NCBI GenBank assembly: GCA_021793645.1
Contig: JAJYSJ010000004.1
Span: forward strand, 62,001-126,000
Reading direction: 5' to 3'
From: Bacillota bacterium
Lineage (GTDB): Bacteria > Bacillota > Sulfobacillia > JAJZYS01 > JAJYTV01
Length of the DNA: 64,000 nucleotides
Shown here piece after piece: positions 25,990 through 33,603 of the stretch (position 1 is its first letter; each line of letters opens with the position of its first letter). The position numbers and the translations under genes are program-made. Under the pieces are notes generated by a model. It was not told where the DNA came from, did no database searches, and saw nothing but the letters and a program-made list of their open reading frames with translations.

Positions 25990-27411
25990 CTAGGCGAAGA
26001 GGGTTTCCGGCTCCCCTCCCGCAAGAGGGGCGCGCAGAATGCGGTGGTTGCCGCTGTCCGCGATGAATAGGGCGCCATCTTGAACCTTGATGGCATGCGG
26101 TTCGCGCAAGCCGTCGAGGAAGGTCTCGATCCTTCCCTCGCGGAGGAGTAGGACACGGATCTTGTCGTTGTACGTGTCTGCGATGTAGAGTCGGTCCCCA
26201 TCGACCGCGAGGCCGCTCGGATGCTGCAGGAGCGCAAGGTCCAACGGGCCGTCGCGGTCTCCGAAGTCGAAAAGCCCCTGGCCGATCAGCGTGCGGACGA
26301 CGCCCTCCCCGGACATTGGCACCTCGCGAATCGCGCTTGACTCGGCGTCGGCCGCGTACAGCGTGTCGCCCTGCGCAGCGAGCCCCATCGGCTGGGCGAA
26401 GCGAGAACGCGCCAACGATGCGTCGTAGAGTGCCTCGTAGCCGCTCCCTGCGTACATGCTGAGGCTCTGGCGGCGCAGGTCGAGACGCCAGATCTGGTGT
26501 GCGCCGGCCATGGCGATGAACAGCTGCTCGCCCTGCAAGTGGACATCCCACGGCGAGCGGAGGTCGGTCGACCTGGGCGGACCGGGCGGCAGCAGATGCT
26601 GGGCTAGGCGGCCGCTCCCGGCGATGGTCGTGACGCCGCCCTGCGGCAGTCCGATCCGGCGGATCGCATGGTTTCCGGAGTCCGCGACGAAGACGTGGCG
26701 CGTGTTCGCGAACAGTCCGTGGGGGTCGTTGAACTGCGCCTGTTCGGCGGAGCCGTCGAGGAAGCCCTCACTGCCGCTGCCAATCGCTTCGAAGGAAGAA
26801 GTCCCGGTGTGCAGCCGCAGCACGCGGTGGTGGCCGGAGTCCGCTACGAACAGGGCATTCCCCTCGCCGAAGGCCAAGCCGCCAGGGTAGCGCAGGATGC
26901 CCCCGACGGCGGCGAGCTTGGCTGAGGGTATGGGCGCGTCACTGAGTATCCCTTGCGACGCGGCGCGCTGTAGTTCGGGCTTGAGAATGCGCGCCAGTTC
27001 CTCCGGTGAGATCTCTCCCTCATGCCGCGCGAAGACCATGCCTTCCGGGTCAAGGAAGATGAGAGTCGGCCAAGCGCGCACTGCGTAGGCCTTCCAGACG
27101 GTGAAGTCCGGGTCGTTCAGGACGGGATGCTCAATGCCCTCGCGGCGCATCGCATCAGCGACGCGGCCGGCGTCGTGCTCGCGGGTGAACTTCCCGCAGT
27201 GCACGCCGATCGCCGCGACGTAGGGCGCGTGGAGCGCTTCGGCCTGCCGCAACTGTGGCAGGATATGATGGCAGTTGATTCAGCCGTATGTCCAGAAATC
27301 CAGGATGACGACCTTGCCCCGCAGGTCTTGGAGATGCACGCCTTGGTGGCCCACCCACTCGAGACCAGCGGGGAAATCGGGCGCGTGAACGCGCGCGCTG
27401 TCAGAAAACAT
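25990..27411 (-). CDS. Thioredoxin-like / NHL-repeat protein, probable selenoprotein (in-frame TGA, U44)
   Basis: 473 codons with one internal TGA. The N-terminal thioredoxin-like domain reads [19 protein letters not shown]. Members of this NHLRC2-like family have FWTYGCINC, so the TGA (27282-27280, codon 44) falls exactly on the first redox cysteine and Cys47 is kept, giving UxxC. The cis-proline loop [15 protein letters not shown] is intact. After it, six or so NHL beta-propeller repeats ([42 protein letters not shown]) fill residues 140-473 without a further stop. ATG 27411 follows a GGGGGGAG ribosome site. An alternative is a nonsense mutation with restart at TTG 27252, but the intact frame on both sides and the SECIS-like hairpin favour selenocysteine. 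Confidence 0.82.
27243..27262 (-). promoter_or_regulatory. Candidate bacterial SECIS hairpin
   Basis: Beginning 18 bases after the internal TGA, CCTGCC (27262-27257) pairs with GGCAGG (27248-27243). A further C-G pair past one mismatch leaves an apical AGTT loop with G in second position, about 25 bases from the TGA. This fits the general rule for bacterial SECIS elements (small helix, G early in the loop, roughly 16-37 bases from the UGA). Folding was done by eye only. Confidence 0.6.
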
Positions 27412-27459
27412 GAGGACTCCCCCCTGGCCATCATGACCGAGGCGGAGGGGAGCGGCAAG

Positions 27460-27756
27460 TCAGGGATGGTCCGAGAGGAAGTCCTCGAGCACGTCGGTGC
27501 GGCCGGACGCCACGATCAGACTGAACAGCCGGTCCTTCGCGGAGCGCGGCAGCAGCTCTACCGTACGGGTCGTTGCACTGTCGCACTTTGCGGTCGGGTA
27601 GAGCGAAAGCAGGCGGTCCTTCTGCTCCTCGGCCACGGGCACCGACAGGGCTCGCAGTCCGGCGAACAGGTCCTCCGAGACGGCGCGCAGCTCCTTCGAC
27701 AGCGCCTCGAGCCGCTCCGCACTGAGGAAGACGAGGATGCGGTAGGGTGCGCTCAC
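27460..27756 (-). CDS. Unknown protein (98 aa) between sat and the NHL selenoprotein
   Basis: 98 residues, soluble, mostly alpha-helical by composition. GTG 27756 overlaps the sat stop as GTGA, so it is co-translated. Leu/Glu/Arg-rich N-terminal helix (RLEALSKELRAVSEDLFAGL), a single cysteine in YPTAKCDSATT, and an acidic C-terminus. I do not recognise a family. Its position between ATP sulfurylase and a thiol-redox protein suggests an accessory role in sulfur metabolism, as inference only. Confidence 0.7.
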   Translation of the reverse strand: MSAPYRILVFLSAERLEALSKELRAVSEDLFAGLRALSVPVAEEQKDRLLSLYPTAKCDSATTRTVELLPRSAKDRLFSLIVASGRTDVLEDFLSDHP

Positions 27757-28985
27757 CGCAGGGCTCCCGCCTCAAGCACCGGGTGACGGCGCTCGAGGTA
27801 TTCAGGGCCGACGAATGGAGATCCGAAACCGAATTCCGCAGATGCCGCCTGCACTGTATCGAACACCTCTTTGCGCATGATCAGTCCGGGAGGCTGAACG
27901 CCGTCCAGCAGGATCGAGCGGATCAGACTGCCGGAGAACGGCTGGCGCTCGAGATCGTGACCGCACAGCCCCTGATAGGCGATGCCCTGACATTTCGGGC
28001 AGTAGGCCCATTCCTGTATGAGCACCGGGCGAATGCCCAGGTCTGGCAACTCGTCGAAGATGCGCTGGCTCGCGTACGGATCGTAGTAGTTCCCGACGCC
28101 CGCGTGGTCGCGACCGAACATGTGGTGCGTGCATCCGAGGTTCTTGCGCACGATGGCGTGAAATACCGCCTCGCGCGGTCCAGCGTAGTGCATATCCCAC
28201 AGCAGCAGTGACGTCATGTGCGCTTCAGGCCGGAGGTAGCCCGCCCGTGCGAGCGCGGCATGGCCAAGGACGATCGCTTCGTCGATGTAGTCGCCTTCGC
28301 GCTTCTCGCCGACCACCGCGGAGACTAGGACTCCGTCCGCCTCTGAGGCGAACCAGGCGCTCTTCATCAGCCACTCGTGGCCCGTGTGCGGCACGTTGCG
28401 CGATTGGTGCGCAACGACGCGCCGCCAGCCGCGCCGCGCGATCTCGGCGCGCAGTTCAAGCGGGGTGAAGAAGAAGCGTGTGAAGGGCTCCGCGACCTTC
28501 GGGCGCGCGAGCATCTCCACTGGGCCGGCTATCAGCATCTCGGCGCGCCGCAGCATGCGGCGCACGCCGGGATGGCGCGGGTCCGCAGTGCCATACACCT
28601 GACGCGCGAGCGTCTCGCGGTCCCAGCGGAAGATGTCTTCCACTGTGAGCAGTGCGAAGTCCTGGCCGCGCAGGGTGAGCAGCACCTGGCCGCCTGTACG
28701 GAGGCCGAGGTCTGAGACGGTCTCGAGCGAGACGTCGAGGATCACTGGCAGTGGAAAGACGAGACCGGAAGGCAGGCGCATGCGCTCACCGACAGACGCA
28801 AGCTCCGTGGCGCCCATGAACCCCTTGAGCGGGGCGAAGAAGCCAAAAGCGAGTCCAAGGCACTCTGACGCTGCGCCGCGCGAAAGGGGCAGTCGCGGCA
28901 GCACGCGCTGCGGTAGGGCCTCGGACGGCAGAACCTGTTCCAGGATCTCTCCGCCGTGCGGCGAGAGGGCGTTGTCAGCGTGCAG
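27753..28985 (-). CDS. sat: Sulfate adenylyltransferase (ATP sulfurylase)
   Basis: Interconverts sulfate + ATP and APS + PPi, about 410 residues, cytoplasmic. Active-site motif AHQSRNVPHTGHE is the QxRN/HxGH pair of the family; FGRDHAGVGNYYDPY and the zinc-like AYCPKCQGIAYQGLCGH with SGSLIRSILLDG follow. The family N-terminus (SPHGGEILEQVLPSE) extends upstream of the GTG at 28904. An in-frame TAG leaves only CTG 28985, 9 bases after GGAGG, as a credible start, so initiation at CTG is proposed. It may run either way: assimilation, or APS to ATP at the end of sulfur oxidation. No APS reductase or kinase is in view. Confidence 0.92.
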   Translation of the reverse strand: MHADNALSPHGGEILEQVLPSEALPQRVLPRLPLSRGAASECLGLAFGFFAPLKGFMGATELASVGERMRLPSGLVFPLPVILDVSLETVSDLGLRTGGQVLLTLRGQDFALLTVEDIFRWDRETLARQVYGTADPRHPGVRRMLRRAEMLIAGPVEMLARPKVAEPFTRFFFTPLELRAEIARRGWRRVVAHQSRNVPHTGHEWLMKSAWFASEADGVLVSAVVGEKREGDYIDEAIVLGHAALARAGYLRPEAHMTSLLLWDMHYAGPREAVFHAIVRKNLGCTHHMFGRDHAGVGNYYDPYASQRIFDELPDLGIRPVLIQEWAYCPKCQGIAYQGLCGHDLERQPFSGSLIRSILLDGVQPPGLIMRKEVFDTVQAASAEFGFGSPFVGPEYLERRHPVLEAGALR

Positions 28986-29029
28986 CGAGAATCGCCTCCG
29001 CTACATGCCTTACGCCGGGCGGCCGGTGA

Positions 29030-29602
29030 CTAGACCGCGCTGCTTGCGCTGCTCGTATTGCGGCGCACGCGATCGATGAGGGTGGGGTCTAAACCCACGC
29101 GACTGTCGCACGCCTGCCACAGATCGAAGTGGTACTGGGCGCCGTGCACGAGGTCGACGCGCACACCCTCGTTCTTTGCGGCGAAAACGGCGGGCAGGAA
29201 GTCGCTGTCTCCCGTCACGAGCACGGCGCGCTCAATGCGATGCTTGACCGAGAGCTGCACGAGATCGACGCCCAGTTGGATGTCTACCCGCTTCTGGACA
29301 AAGTTCGGCGAGCCATCCTCGTTGAGCCCGCGACGCTCGAGGCGCCCGAGGCGCACCTCGAAGCACGGCAGGCTGCGCAGGGCGTCAAAGAAGCGCTCCT
29401 TGCCAGAGAAGCGCAACTGCTCCTCCTGGCTCGGAGGATTGCCCTGCCACGGCGGACAGTGGTAGTAGTACGTGCGCAGAATCTCGTCCGTGCCGGCAAG
29501 TGCACGGGCGAACTCTGAGTAATCCAAGCGAGCCATGCCATACTCGGATGCCAGAACCTTGTCGAGGTATCCGCCGTCGATGAAGATCGCGACGCGCCCC
29601 AT
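29030..29602 (-). CDS. NYN-domain (LabA/DUF88-like) PIN-type RNase-like protein
   Basis: 190 residues. NYN/PIN-fold motifs with the acidic metal-binding residues: AIFIDGGYLDK at the N-terminus, NFVQKRVDIQLGVDLVQLS in the middle and AVLVTGDSDFLPAV. The family includes RNA-cleaving NYN proteins and LabA-like regulators. The start is ATG 29602, six bases after AGAGGG (another ATG two codons earlier touches it). It is the first gene of the sat cluster and has its own promoter and an attenuator-like hairpin in its leader. Confidence 0.88.
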   Translation of the reverse strand: MGRVAIFIDGGYLDKVLASEYGMARLDYSEFARALAGTDEILRTYYYHCPPWQGNPPSQEEQLRFSGKERFFDALRSLPCFEVRLGRLERRGLNEDGSPNFVQKRVDIQLGVDLVQLSVKHRIERAVLVTGDSDFLPAVFAAKNEGVRVDLVHGAQYHFDLWQACDSRVGLDPTLIDRVRRNTSSASSAV

Positions 29603-29619
29603 GGGCATCCCTCTTTCAC

Positions 29620-29656
29620 AAAAATACCGGGGAGAGCCACGGTAGGCCTCTCCCCG
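29620..29656 (-). terminator. Attenuator-like hairpin in the leader of the NYN-sat cluster
   Basis: On the minus strand, an 11-pair GC stem (29656-29628, one bulge) is followed by GTATTTTTG, a classic intrinsic-terminator shape. It lies between the promoter at 29743-29715 and the NYN start, so it would end transcription before the genes unless antiterminated. A 20-codon frame starting at ATG 29677 ends in its T-run. It could instead be the terminator of the upstream minus gene at 29763. Confidence 0.65.
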
Positions 29657-29714
29657 TCGATGAATACCATCCTGTCATCGCGCGAACGTAACGGCAGGGC
29701 GTATGACTGAGGCG

Positions 29715-29743
29715 AATCTACCAGGGTGCAGGAAAGTTGTCAA
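29715..29743 (-). promoter_or_regulatory. Promoter of the NYN-sat-NHL cluster
   Basis: Consensus -35 TTGACA (29743-29738) and -10 TAGATT (29720-29715) with a 17-base spacer, directed towards the NYN gene. The leader is about 100 bases. Confidence 0.82.
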
Positions 29744-29762
29744 TGGGTGTCGCTCGGCGGAC

Positions 29763-30428
29763 TCAAAGACCGGACGGCCACCGATAGGAGGGTGGTTTCA
29801 CCGGCTTGTCAAGCGCGAGCGTGATCTCCTCGTGGGCCGTCAGTTTGAGACCGCGCACGTTGCCGTGGAACAGTTTCCCCCCGACGTAGACGTACAGTTT
29901 GCCTTTGTAGCCCGCGAATCCCGCTTGCGTTAGCGGCTCGCCCCAGATGTCGAAGAAGTTGCCGAGGGTAAATGGCCCTGCGATGGGCGACTCAATGTGG
30001 ATGATGCCGCTTGCATCGTGCGTGTGCAGCCAGTAGAGGCAGTTGCCGCTGTCCACGAACCCATTGGCGCCCTTCAACTGCGGCTGCACAATGCCGATCG
30101 CCATCGGAAGCGCGATCTGCTGCCCCTGCACGAACAGGCTGAGGTGCGCGTGGTAGTGGTAGTTGACCTGGCTGCCACTATCACAGGAGATCTGGTCGAT
30201 CGCCTGACCCTGCCCGCCGCTGCCGGTGTCGCCAGCTTGGAAGGCGTTTTTGCCGAGCGCCTTGCCCTGCTGCAGGATGGGAGCACTGCTGGCGGCGCCT
30301 ACGCGCGCGAGCAGCCCGAGAGCCACGATCGCCGCGAGGAAGACAGCGACCCAAACCCATGCCGAGGTCGTCCTTGCCGGGGGGCGGGTATTGCGGCCGG
30401 TGCGGTGGCCCCGTTGCTTGTTTGACAC
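29763..30428 (-). CDS. Membrane-anchored His-motif protein, function unknown
   Basis: 221 residues: a basic N-terminus, one membrane anchor (VWVAVFLAAIVALGLLARVG), then an extracytoplasmic domain. Conserved-looking histidine clusters are YHYHAHLSLFVQG and CLYWLHTHDASGIIHIES, with two cysteines (ISCDSG and GNCLYW) that could form a disulfide. Later segments (GNFFDIWGEPL, GKLYVYVGGK) look like beta strands. Similar hypothetical proteins occur in several GC-rich soil and thermal bacteria, as far as I recall; metal binding is inferred. GTG 30428 lies one base after the pyk stop, so it is probably transcribed with pyk. Confidence 0.8.
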   Translation of the reverse strand: MSNKQRGHRTGRNTRPPARTTSAWVWVAVFLAAIVALGLLARVGAASSAPILQQGKALGKNAFQAGDTGSGGQGQAIDQISCDSGSQVNYHYHAHLSLFVQGQQIALPMAIGIVQPQLKGANGFVDSGNCLYWLHTHDASGIIHIESPIAGPFTLGNFFDIWGEPLTQAGFAGYKGKLYVYVGGKLFHGNVRGLKLTAHEEITLALDKPVKPPSYRWPSGL

Positions 30429-30429
30429 G

Positions 30430-32172
30430 TCAGCTTACCGGGACGATGCCCTGGTATACGAGGCTGCGTGCCGCGTCAACCGTGACACTTTCGCCCTCTC
30501 GCAAAATGCCCAGTGCGCCGGAGGCCCCGACGATCACCGGAACGCCTAGCGAGAGTCCAACGATCGCTGCATGAGAAGTCAGGCCGCCCTCTTCGACGAC
30601 TAGCGCTACCGCGTTGGCGAGTGCAGCGACCATGCTGGCATCGGTGTGGTGCGCTACGACAACCGCCCCCTTTCCGATCCTTGCGATGTCGGAAGCGCGT
30701 GCGACGCGAACCACGGGGCCGCTTGCGCGGCCGTCGCCGATCCCGTGCCCGTGCAGCGCGACGTTTCCTACGGTGTGGACTCGGATGAGGTTCGTTGTCC
30801 CTGGAACGCCGACGGGCACGCCCGCCGTATAGACGAGTACATCACCCTCACCGACCAGTCCATTTCGACGTGCGGCCTCGATCGCCTGCGCGGCGACCTG
30901 GTCGCCGGAGTCGCCGGGCTGCACGAGCAGCGGCTGTGCGCCCCAGACGAGCAGCGTTGCACGGGCTGCACGCTCGTCCGGCGTCGCGGCGACAATCTGC
31001 GCCCTCGGCCGATGGCGCGCCACCATGCGGGTCGTATACCCACTCTGCGTCGCGGTAATGATGGCGCGTGCCCCGAGCTGCTGCGCGATTTCCACCGTCG
31101 CCGCGGAGATCGCTTCCGGCACGGTGTCCGGCGTGCGTTCGCCCGGCGGGCGCCGGCCGTACGGGAAGGACTCCTCGACGCGTTCACACAGGCGCGCCAT
31201 GAAACGCACTGCCTGAACTGGGTAGCGGCCCGTCGCTGTCTCTCCAGAGAGCATCACCGCGTCGGAGCCATCAAGAATGGCATTGGCGACGTCGGACGCT
31301 TCGGCGCGGGTCGCCACCGGCTGCGAGATCATCGTTTCAAGCATTTGCGTCGCGGTGATGACAGGCTTTCCGAAGCGATTTGCAGCGTGGATGGCCCGCT
31401 TTTGCATGAGCGGAACGTCCTCTGGCGCGCATTCGACCCCGAGGTCGCCGCGCGCGACCATGATGCCGTCCGCGACCCGCAATATCGCGTCGAGGTTGTC
31501 CATTCCCTCCGGCGTCTCGAGCTTCGCGATCACGCGCGCATCCGAACCCAGATTCGCCAGCGCGTCGCGCACTTCCAGCACGTGCGCTGCGGTCGATGTG
31601 AACGACGCCGCCACGAAGTCCATGCCGAGCTCCGTGCCAAGGCGAAGGTCTGCGAGGTCTTCTTCCGTCAACGGGGGCAGCGGCAGCGAAGCGCCTCGAA
31701 CCGTGACTTTGCGGTTGTCCGTCAACGTGGCGTCTGCACCGGCACGGCAGCGCGCGTGGTCTCGGAAGACCTCAACTACCTCCAGCGGTACGCGGCCGTC
31801 GTCGAGCAGCACCGTCATGCCCGCCCGCAGCACGGAGAACAGACCTCCGAAGGATACAGAAGCCTGCTCTGCGTCGCCCAGCCTGCCGTCTGCTCGCAGC
31901 CAGAAGTCCTGGCCGAGGACGATGTCGGCGCTGCCGCCGGCGAACGCCCCGAGGCGAACTTCCGGTCCGCGTGTGTCGAAGAGCAGGCCGATCGGGCGGC
32001 CCGCGCTGCGCTCCACCGCGCGCAACTCCTGCACACGGCGTACGCGGTCCTCTGTTCTGCCGTGCGAAAGGTTGAGACGCGCCACGTCGAGTCCTGCCGC
32101 GACGAGCGCCTGCAGCACCGCCGGGTCGTCAGTCGCAGGTCCAAGCGTCGCTACAATCTTCGTTCGCCGCAT
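30430..32172 (-). CDS. pyk: Pyruvate kinase with C-terminal PEP-utiliser-like extension
   Basis: Converts PEP + ADP to pyruvate + ATP, 580 residues. Starts MRRTKIVATLGPATDD; active-site loop ARGDLGVECAPEDVPLMQKR; KPVITATQMLETM and SGETATGRYPVQAV are standard. The last 110 residues form the extra domain of Bacillus/Geobacillus pyruvate kinases, with the phosphohistidine-like EEGGLTSHAAIVGLSLGVPV. A candidate -10 TATACT on the minus strand lies at 32300-32295. Confidence 0.96.
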   Translation of the reverse strand: MRRTKIVATLGPATDDPAVLQALVAAGLDVARLNLSHGRTEDRVRRVQELRAVERSAGRPIGLLFDTRGPEVRLGAFAGGSADIVLGQDFWLRADGRLGDAEQASVSFGGLFSVLRAGMTVLLDDGRVPLEVVEVFRDHARCRAGADATLTDNRKVTVRGASLPLPPLTEEDLADLRLGTELGMDFVAASFTSTAAHVLEVRDALANLGSDARVIAKLETPEGMDNLDAILRVADGIMVARGDLGVECAPEDVPLMQKRAIHAANRFGKPVITATQMLETMISQPVATRAEASDVANAILDGSDAVMLSGETATGRYPVQAVRFMARLCERVEESFPYGRRPPGERTPDTVPEAISAATVEIAQQLGARAIITATQSGYTTRMVARHRPRAQIVAATPDERAARATLLVWGAQPLLVQPGDSGDQVAAQAIEAARRNGLVGEGDVLVYTAGVPVGVPGTTNLIRVHTVGNVALHGHGIGDGRASGPVVRVARASDIARIGKGAVVVAHHTDASMVAALANAVALVVEEGGLTSHAAIVGLSLGVPVIVGASGALGILREGESVTVDAARSLVYQGIVPVS

Positions 32173-32415
32173 TGCGCACCTCGTTTGGGTTGCCGTTTCT
32201 CATCCATGCTATGGGACTTGCGCCAACGCCACAAGCAACACAGCCGGTTTCGACCATCGGGTAACAATTGTCCATCCGTCGGCAGAATCCGCCGAGTATA
32301 CGGCAAAATTCCCACAAACCCGCGCGGGGAGCGTCTTTCGAGCCGCGACTTAGAAACTCTTAGCCGTTACACTGAGACCGCAAACCTATTCGAACGCATA
32401 AGTTGGAGGTTGATC

Positions 32416-33459
32416 ATGAAGAAGCGAGCACTGCTTCCCTGGGCAGTCGCGGCGAGCGTTGTATTGGCGCCGGTCGCGGCGATGGCGCAATCTGCGCCCG
32501 TCTTGCCCGGTGGCGGGATGGAGGCGTACGGATCGACTGGCCGCCAAGTGGCCATCCTACAGGCCGATCTCAGTGCGCTGAAGGACTGGCCCGGGCCGCT
32601 TGACGGCATCTTCGGTCCGAAGACGCTCGGTGCGGTTCGCGCGTTCCAGCGGCAGGCAGGCATCGCGGTGGACGGCATTGCGGGACCCATCACGTGGCGC
32701 GCGATCCACCAGCGGGTCTCCGATTCGTTCCACCTGACGACCGGGACGCTTGCCGCGACCGGCGCAGACTATGGCGACGTCGGCACGCCGGTGCTGCAGC
32801 TTCAGCAGGACCTCGCGTCGAAGGGGTTCAACCCAGGCCCTGAGAACGGCGTCTTCCTCAAGGACACTGCGCACGCAGTGCAGGCCTTCGAGCGTGCGCA
32901 CGGCATCGCGCTGAACGATGCGATTGGCGGTGCGACGCTGACAGCCTTGCAAGGCGGCGCCGTTGACTCGGGTACAACCCAGAACTCTTCTGGGACAAGC
33001 CAGAGTTCCTCAGGTACAACCCAGAGTTCCTCGGGGACAAGCAGTCCTTCCACGGGCGCCGGCGCGGGGGCGGGCACCCGTACGGGCAGCAGTTCTGCTG
33101 CAAGTCCCAGCACCCAGACGATCGACGGACACGCGGTCGTTCGTGAGATCAACCTGACGGCCACTGCGTACAGCCCGAGCCTCAAGGACAACTACCCGTA
33201 CGGACCGGTCGACTACTACGGCAGGCCGCTTGTTGCGGGAGACGTCGCGGTCGACCCTACAGTCATCCCGCTTGGTACTCTGATGTGGGTAACGGGCTAC
33301 TCATCGCCGTTCCTTCCCGCGGGCGGGTTCCTCGCGCACGCGGTGGACACGGGCGGTGCGATCAAGGGAGACCGGCTCGACATCTTCATCAACTCGAGTG
33401 AATCGAATGTCTCGAACTTCGGCATCCAGCCGGTGAAGGCCTATATCCTCGGCAACTGA
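32416..33459 (+). CDS. Secreted 3D-domain protein with two peptidoglycan-binding repeats
   Basis: 347 residues. Signal peptide (MKKRALLPWAVAASVVLAP...AMAQ), PG_binding_1 repeats at about 30-100 (DGIFGPKTLGAVRAFQ) and 110-170 (NGVFLKDTAHAVQAFERAHG), a Ser/Thr/Gly/Gln-rich linker with four 7-residue repeats, then a 3D domain (about 240-347). The name-giving aspartates are in AVDPTVIPLG, HAVDTGGAIKGDRLDIF. 3D domains resemble MltA/RlpA double-psi barrels, and wall cleavage or stationary-phase roles are known for relatives such as YuiC. ATG follows TTGGAGGTTGATC. Confidence 0.92.
   Translation: MKKRALLPWAVAASVVLAPVAAMAQSAPVLPGGGMEAYGSTGRQVAILQADLSALKDWPGPLDGIFGPKTLGAVRAFQRQAGIAVDGIAGPITWRAIHQRVSDSFHLTTGTLAATGADYGDVGTPVLQLQQDLASKGFNPGPENGVFLKDTAHAVQAFERAHGIALNDAIGGATLTALQGGAVDSGTTQNSSGTSQSSSGTTQSSSGTSSPSTGAGAGAGTRTGSSSAASPSTQTIDGHAVVREINLTATAYSPSLKDNYPYGPVDYYGRPLVAGDVAVDPTVIPLGTLMWVTGYSSPFLPAGGFLAHAVDTGGAIKGDRLDIFINSSESNVSNFGIQPVKAYILGN
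32971..33054 (+). repeat. Four tandem 21-bp units in the linker of the 3D-domain protein
   Basis: Units at 32971, 32992, 33013 and 33034 encode GTTQNSS, GTSQSSS, GTTQSSS and GTSSPST. Units 1/3 and 2/4 are the closest pairs, suggesting duplication of a two-unit block. Confidence 0.85.
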
Positions 33460-33475
33460 GGAGAGGCAATCCTCA

Positions 33476-33511
33476 GGGAGCGCACGGTGCAAACCGGGCG
33501 CTCCCTTTTTT
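33476..33511 (+). terminator. Terminator of the 3D-domain gene
   Basis: GGGAGCGC at 33476-33483 pairs with GCGCTCCC ending at 33505, followed by six T. Confidence 0.9.
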
Positions 33512-33603
33512 GTCGAATAGTCCTGGCCGGTTGTGCCAGGGATTTCTTGGGCGGGGGCGAACCGTTCCACCGATGGCAATTGGCTGCTATAGGAGGCAAC
33601 GGA

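Noticed and set aside
27252-27282. TGA in the NHL gene as an ordinary stop with translation restarting at TTG 27252
   Set aside because: No ribosome site before that TTG, the restart would discard the redox motif, and the upstream frame has its own good start. Kept only as the alternative hypothesis.
30646-32415. Long plus-strand frame antisense to pyk running into the 3D-domain gene
   Set aside because: Shadow of pyk; the real start is ATG 32416 with GGAGG and a signal peptide.
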